NCBI GenBank assembly: GCA_910584035.1
Contig: CAJTZR010000075.1
Coordinates: 1 to 9,503, forward strand
DNA: 9,503 nucleotides
Origin: an uncultured Christensenella sp.
GTDB lineage: Bacteria; Bacillota; Clostridia; Christensenellales; UBA3700
Direction of reading: 5' to 3'
The translations under genes were made by a program, and so were the position numbers. Positions 7,401-9,503 of the stretch are shown one piece after another. The notes under the pieces are model-generated. The model searched no databases, was not told the origin of the DNA, and saw nothing but the letters and a program-made list of their open reading frames with translations. Numbering within the stretch: position 1 is the stretch's first letter; every line of letters starts with the position of its first letter.

Positions 7401-7905
7401 TTTCCATTACACTATCAACACGATTGTATCCCATTTGAGAAAGTTGTGTAATTAGCTTTTGTGGTGCAAATTGTTCTGTGGTAGTAAGTGTGAGCATTGA
7501 CTTAGAGATATTTTCTTTGGTAGGAAAGTTTTGCAACAATGCTTCACTTGTTGCAATCATAATACGGCTTTTTCCACTCACAAAATTATTCAATGCACGT
7601 AGTCTTGCTGTAACATCAGTGCCAACCGCGAGTTTACGATACATTAACATATCGTCACGCTCAATTAACAAAACGACATTTTTGTCAAATGCTTTAAATT
7701 GTTCGTAATACTCTCTAGCTTTTACTCTGTCGGAAACAACAAACAACGTGGGTGTATCCAAACCCCACGTAATATGTATACGTTCTGCAATATTGCTTGT
7801 AAACACTGCAGTATTTACACCCGAACGCACTTTTTGTCTAATTTTTTGTAGTGCCCCGCCTAATTCCCTTAAGTCAAGTACACTTGCCAAACTCTCGTCC
7901 AACAC
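4453..7905 (-). CDS. mfd: Transcription-repair coupling factor Mfd
   Basis: Mfd is a DNA translocase that pushes or removes RNA polymerase stalled at lesions and recruits UvrA for nucleotide excision repair. The 1150 residues are near the family's usual length. The UvrB-like N-terminal half (about 1-340) lacks a working ATPase motif, as in all Mfd. The RNA polymerase-interacting CarD-like domain is at about 486-545 (VGDYVVHEVHGIG; DKLYIPV). The motor has Walker A GDVGYGKTE (637-645), DEEQ (738-741), SATPIPRTL (764-772) and QLRGRVGRS (907-915). The TRG segment of RecG/Mfd enzymes is near 946-976 (DLEIRGAGNVLGKEQHGHI). The C-terminal D7 regulatory domain fills about 1010-1150. All key motor residues are present. 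It starts at GTG (or possibly the next codon, TTG) behind AGAGG. It lies 272 bases after pth, and its stop is 102 bases before the lipoprotein start. Confidence 0.98.
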   Translation of the reverse strand: MLDESLASVLDLRELGGALQKIRQKVRSGVNTAVFTSNIAERIHITWGLDTPTLFVVSDRVKAREYYEQFKAFDKNVVLLIERDDMLMYRKLAVGTDVTARLRALNNFVSGKSRIMIATSEALLQNFPTKENISKSMLTLTTTEQFAPQKLITQLSQMGYNRVDSVMEKGDFSIIGDIVSVFPDSSELPVRISFFDEEIESIKLFDLESMKSTNVLECVDICSRIDSTFSSVDLVKVLNEVKKSVKNFFDPAKSRAKEIISELESKIDVGNLKNLNWLLPFCDNLCGIEDILPANTIVVFDDPKNIYDHAKLYYNDFITRGKNLLEQGECTERHLKAMRKVDIFASIAEKFYTLGFANITSSNPIFAPREIFKLNNPQVRSYYANYYSLYTDLKAFNLNCSRVILCAGSEHTARSLVSSLKENNIFSRYVTVIPQDFSGVIVTPYGIKKGFNYPSSKFCLIGFNDLIKKQEVSKPKKRNKTNVFTMPKVGDYVVHEVHGIGLCNGVEQIEAFGVKQDFVVINYAEGDKLYIPVNQMDMLERYSGNDNIPKLNRIGGKEFQKLKERVKSSVREMAFDLLELYKARNEAKGYVYPPDTYWQKEFEEAFEFTETDDQLKAIAEIKSDMERGIVMDRLLCGDVGYGKTEVALRAAFKTVMEGKQVAILAPTTILARQHYNTALARFNESKLSCVLMSRFQSKEEIKQNLQKIESGDASIIVATHRLLSNDVKFHDLGLLVLDEEQRFGVEHKEKIKTLKNNINVLTLSATPIPRTLNMSLSGIRDISVLETPPKHRLPVETYVTEMTDGLLIDAIKREIDRDGQVYVLYNRVNDIEKIANHIMRLVPDANVVIGHGQMSDTELEDAIDNFYSKKANVLVCTTIIENGIDLPDANTLIVFEADRLGLSALYQLRGRVGRSNKQAYAYFTTKPSKVLTGDALKRLTAITDYTDFGSGFKIAMRDLEIRGAGNVLGKEQHGHIAKVGYDMYCKLLKEVVEEISGGEIVSKSVVDMKVDIDAYLDPDFIQNNDEKIKIYKDIAGLKDTAELDEMYNDIKDRYGEPNEGLYNLMYIAVIKNMSAELLAEKVVINNSKCLIQFDSSVLKNQNVIFAVSDMQEECNFAISEKPSIVFETKGLNTRQKLALMIKFLKKCKNS

Positions 7906-7916
7906 ATTTACCTCTT
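7903..7916 (-). promoter_or_regulatory. mfd: Ribosome binding site and non-ATG start of mfd
   Basis: The minus strand reads AAGAGGTAAATGTGTTG. AAGAGG (7916-7911) lies five bases before GTG (7905-7903) and eight before TTG (7902-7900), both in the mfd frame. An in-frame TAA just upstream (7919-7917) rules out a longer start. An ATG overlapping the GTG (7907-7905) is in another frame and would give only a 12-residue peptide. GTG is preferred; TTG is possible. This resembles the pth site, which also has AGAGG five bases before its ATG. Confidence 0.7.
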
Positions 7917-7958
7917 AATCTATCAAAAACACGTCAAAAATCGATACTAAATAACTTT

Positions 7959-8063
7959 TTATGACATTTTTATAACATTTTTATTTTTAAAAGCTATCCA
8001 CTCAAAAGCATTTTGTAAATACTCAACAAATAGCAAATTAGGATATTTTGCAATTGTAAATAC
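7959..8063 (-). pseudogene. Short protein-like open frame in the pth-mfd gap, possible gene relic
   Basis: On the minus strand this frame stays open for 34 codons and ends in TAA. It contains the stretches KYPNLLFVEYLQ and NAFEWIAFKNKN, which look more like protein than the translated AT-rich spacers elsewhere in the window. It has no ATG start that would include these stretches and no Shine-Dalgarno sequence, and TAA-TAG stops close it upstream. A neighbouring frame is also open above it (about 7985-8110), so a decayed gene with a frameshift is conceivable. I do not recognise the family. Chance is a real alternative for so short a frame, and the opposite strand is also open over part of it. 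Confidence 0.2.
7969..7977 (-). promoter_or_regulatory. Candidate extended -10 element before mfd
   Basis: The minus strand reads TGTTATAAA, an extended -10 form (TGnTATAAA), about 65 bases before the mfd start. No good -35 box lies 17 bases upstream, which such promoters can lack. A near copy (TGTCATAAA) follows 11 bases downstream. If real, mfd has its own start; otherwise it is read from further upstream. Confidence 0.25.
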
Positions 8064-8177
8064 CTATTAAAGTGAAGGCAACTTAATATGCTACTTACAC
8101 CACAAAAGAATTAATTTTTATCAAAACAATAACTTTCTAATATTATTTTAGAATTCTAAGTAATGCTAAAAATTAAA

Positions 8178-8735
8178 TTATTTGCTATCACGCATTAGCT
8201 TGTCCAAATCTTTATGTCCTATAAAATCAGCTAAGATATTTGCAACCTTTTCAAAAGAATTATCAAGCTTTTGCTTATTTTCACCAGCAATATGGCTAAG
8301 GACATAATCAACTAATTGCATAGGTGGCTGTGGCTTTCCAATACCCACTCTTACCCTAGGAAAATCTGTAGTAGATAACAAATTAACAATATTCCTCATT
8401 CCGTTATGAGTACCTGCCGAACCATTTTTCCTAACTCTAATATCACCGACTGGCAAATCAATATCGTCATAAATAACAACTATTTCTTGAGTAGGTATAT
8501 TAAATCTACTTGCAAGTGCAACAACTGCCTCGCCAGATAAATTCATATATGTCATTGGTTTTGCGATTACAATTTTTTCTCCACCTTTGTAAAATGTTAC
8601 ATATTTGGAATGGCAGCCATCTTCTTTTAATTTAACGCCTAAAATATCCAACAGCTTGTCTATCACCATAAAACCAACATTATGGTATGTATTATCATAT
8701 TTTTTATCTGGATTACCCAATCCTACAATCAACAT
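8178..8735 (-). CDS. pth: Peptidyl-tRNA hydrolase Pth
   Basis: Pth cleaves the ester bond of peptidyl-tRNAs that drop off the ribosome, freeing tRNA and peptide; it is usually essential. The protein has 185 residues, the normal bacterial size. It begins MLIVGLGNPDKKY, the family N-terminus. The catalytic histidine is His18 in YHNVGF. Other conserved active-site residues are Asn8, Asn65 (PMTYMNLSG), Asp90 (VIYDDIDLPVG) and Asn111 (GSAGTHNGMRNI); the last motif normally reads GGHNG, so Thr109 is a small variation. RVRVGIGKP (127-135) and the C-terminal helices fit the family. The ATG follows AGAGG by five bases. It lies between tadA (193 bases upstream) and mfd (272 bases downstream). The pth-mfd pairing is common in Bacillota. 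No clear terminator follows it, so readthrough into mfd is likely. Confidence 0.98.
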   Translation of the reverse strand: MLIVGLGNPDKKYDNTYHNVGFMVIDKLLDILGVKLKEDGCHSKYVTFYKGGEKIVIAKPMTYMNLSGEAVVALASRFNIPTQEIVVIYDDIDLPVGDIRVRKNGSAGTHNGMRNIVNLLSTTDFPRVRVGIGKPQPPMQLVDYVLSHIAGENKQKLDNSFEKVANILADFIGHKDLDKLMRDSK

Positions 8736-8891
8736 AACTACCTCTATTGTATATTAAATAATTATTTATATATTCTTTATTTTGTAAATTTACTATTAAT
8801 GTTTGTCATTATTCTGCAACTAGAAAGTAACAATTTTAAAATCATTTGTTAACTCAAATCACCTAAAAATTATAACCAATTAATATTTGCC

Positions 8892-8915
8892 TTAATAATT
8901 TTAGACAATTATTAA
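8892..8915. repeat. AT-only inverted repeat between tadA and pth
   Basis: TTAATAATT (8892-8900) and AATTATTAA (8907-8915) are perfect 9-bp reverse complements around a six-base spacer. It lies 13 bases after the tadA stop. The stem has no GC pair and on the minus strand is followed by GGCAAAT rather than a T tract, so it is a poor terminator for tadA. It could be a weak RNA hairpin or a protein-binding dyad, or simply chance in AT-rich DNA. Confidence 0.35.
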
Positions 8916-8928
8916 CTTTTTAAATAAA

Positions 8929-9396
8929 TTACTTATTATTTTTCTTTTCTATACGTTTCGCTTTAAAGAAGTTTGACAACAATTGCCCACACTCCTCACT
9001 TAACACACCACCAACAACTTCGCAAGTATGATTAAGTCTTTTATCATTTAAAAGATTATACAAACTTTCTACTCCGCCACTCTTAGGGTCACTAGCTCCA
9101 TAAACTACCCTATCTATACGGCTATTGATAATTGCACCGCAACACATAGGACAAGGCTCTAAGGTAACATACAAAGTACAACCATCTAAATACCAATTAT
9201 TAAGTTTTTCACACGCACGAATAATGGCTACAATTTCAGCGTGATAAACGGCACAATTTTCCCTTTCCTTTTGATTTTCACCAAAAGCTATCACTTGCCC
9301 GTCTTTAACAATCACCGCACCTATAGGCACTTCGTCAAATTGTTCAGCTTGCTTTGCTCTATCTATCGCAAGCCTCATAAAATCATTATCGTGCAT
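8929..9396 (-). CDS. tadA: tRNA-specific adenosine deaminase TadA
   Basis: TadA converts adenosine 34 of tRNA-Arg(ACG) to inosine, allowing one tRNA to read several arginine codons. The 155-residue protein has the full zinc-dependent cytidine/deoxycytidylate deaminase fold. His52 with catalytic Glu54 is in YHAEIVAI, and Cys82 and Cys85 are in TLEPCPMCCGAI (78-89). The stretches DEVPIGAVIV, DGCTLYVTLEPCPMC, YNLLNDKRLNH and SNFFKAKR are typical of TadA rather than cytosine or guanine deaminases. A small oddity is NCAVYHAE where many TadA proteins have a P-T-A-H-A-E form. The ATG is preceded only by a weak GGG (9405-9403); the in-frame ATG at codon 7 has no better site, so the first is kept. It is the first visible gene of the minus-strand series. 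Confidence 0.95.
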   Translation of the reverse strand: MHDNDFMRLAIDRAKQAEQFDEVPIGAVIVKDGQVIAFGENQKERENCAVYHAEIVAIIRACEKLNNWYLDGCTLYVTLEPCPMCCGAIINSRIDRVVYGASDPKSGGVESLYNLLNDKRLNHTCEVVGGVLSEECGQLLSNFFKAKRIEKKNNK

Positions 9397-9464
9397 ATTT
9401 TTCCCTATTTTTTTGATTATCTAAAGTTTATTATATTATTATCAATATTATATCAAACTCAAAA

Positions 9465-9494
9465 ATTATACAACTAGATAATAACTTTCATCAA
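9465..9494 (-). promoter_or_regulatory. Candidate promoter upstream of tadA
   Basis: On the minus strand, TTGATG (9494-9489) and a perfect TATAAT (9470-9465) are 18 bases apart. This would give a leader of about 60 bases before tadA. Two further TATAAT hexamers lie nearer the gene but pair only with poorly spaced -35 boxes. Because the DNA is so AT-rich, the exact start is uncertain, but the cluster makes a promoter here likely. Confidence 0.4.
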
Positions 9495-9503
9495 ATCGTT
9501 AAT

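Noticed and set aside
7043..7438. Plus-strand frame of 131 codons inside mfd
   Set aside because: It is antisense to the N-terminal half of mfd; its Ser/Leu-rich composition is what the reverse complement of such coding sequence gives.
8148..8159. 12-base palindrome TTAGAATTCTAA after pth as a terminator or operator
   Set aside because: The stem is short and AT-rich, cannot form a proper loop, and has no T tract; overlapping alternatives are equally weak.
7906..8177. Riboswitch or other structured leader upstream of mfd
   Set aside because: No recognisable riboswitch core, terminator/antiterminator pair or long helix was seen in the 272-base spacer.

Overview
The window is AT-rich and reads like a chromosomal housekeeping segment of a low-GC, Gram-positive-type bacterium, probably an uncultured clostridial lineage of the Bacillota. 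Support for this comes from a lipobox-type exported protein next to mfd and from AGAGG/AAGGAG ribosome binding sites. The genetic code is standard: tryptophan is TGG where checked, and all six main genes stop with TAA. The lineage is inferred from gene order and style only, with no marker gene to confirm it. I see no tRNA, rRNA, CRISPR array, insertion sequence, phage gene or recognisable riboswitch.

All six confident genes lie on the minus strand. In transcription order (right to left) they are: tadA (tRNA adenosine deaminase, 8929-9396); pth (peptidyl-tRNA hydrolase, 8178-8735); mfd (transcription-repair coupling factor, 4453-7905); a 761-residue lipoprotein that looks like a divergent, enlarged PrsA/SurA-type foldase (2065-4350); an ADP-ribose-type NUDIX hydrolase (1401-1940); and a RimJ/RimL-like GNAT acetyltransferase (716-1231). 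The pth-mfd-foldase order is familiar in Bacillota. The genes serve decoding (tadA), ribosome recycling and peptidyl-tRNA turnover (pth), rescue of RNA polymerase at DNA damage (mfd), protein folding outside the membrane (lipoprotein), nucleotide clean-up (NUDIX) and small-molecule or protein acetylation (GNAT). They are not one pathway.

The genes are spaced rather than tightly overlapped. The lipoprotein gene has its own textbook vegetative promoter just after mfd and a perfect-stem terminator behind it. The NUDIX and GNAT genes each look like single-gene units, with candidate promoters and hairpin terminators. tadA, pth and mfd are separated by 193 and 272 bases of AT-rich DNA and may be co-transcribed from a promoter upstream of tadA.

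The leftmost 715 bases hold no convincing gene. They carry three terminator-like hairpins and, at about 425-485, a short island much richer in GC than its flanks. This island folds into a long imperfect hairpin and has open frames on both strands. It and a short protein-like open frame in the pth-mfd gap are the only unexplained signals. I found no clear new system; the most unusual gene is the enlarged, apparently catalytically degenerate foldase lipoprotein.
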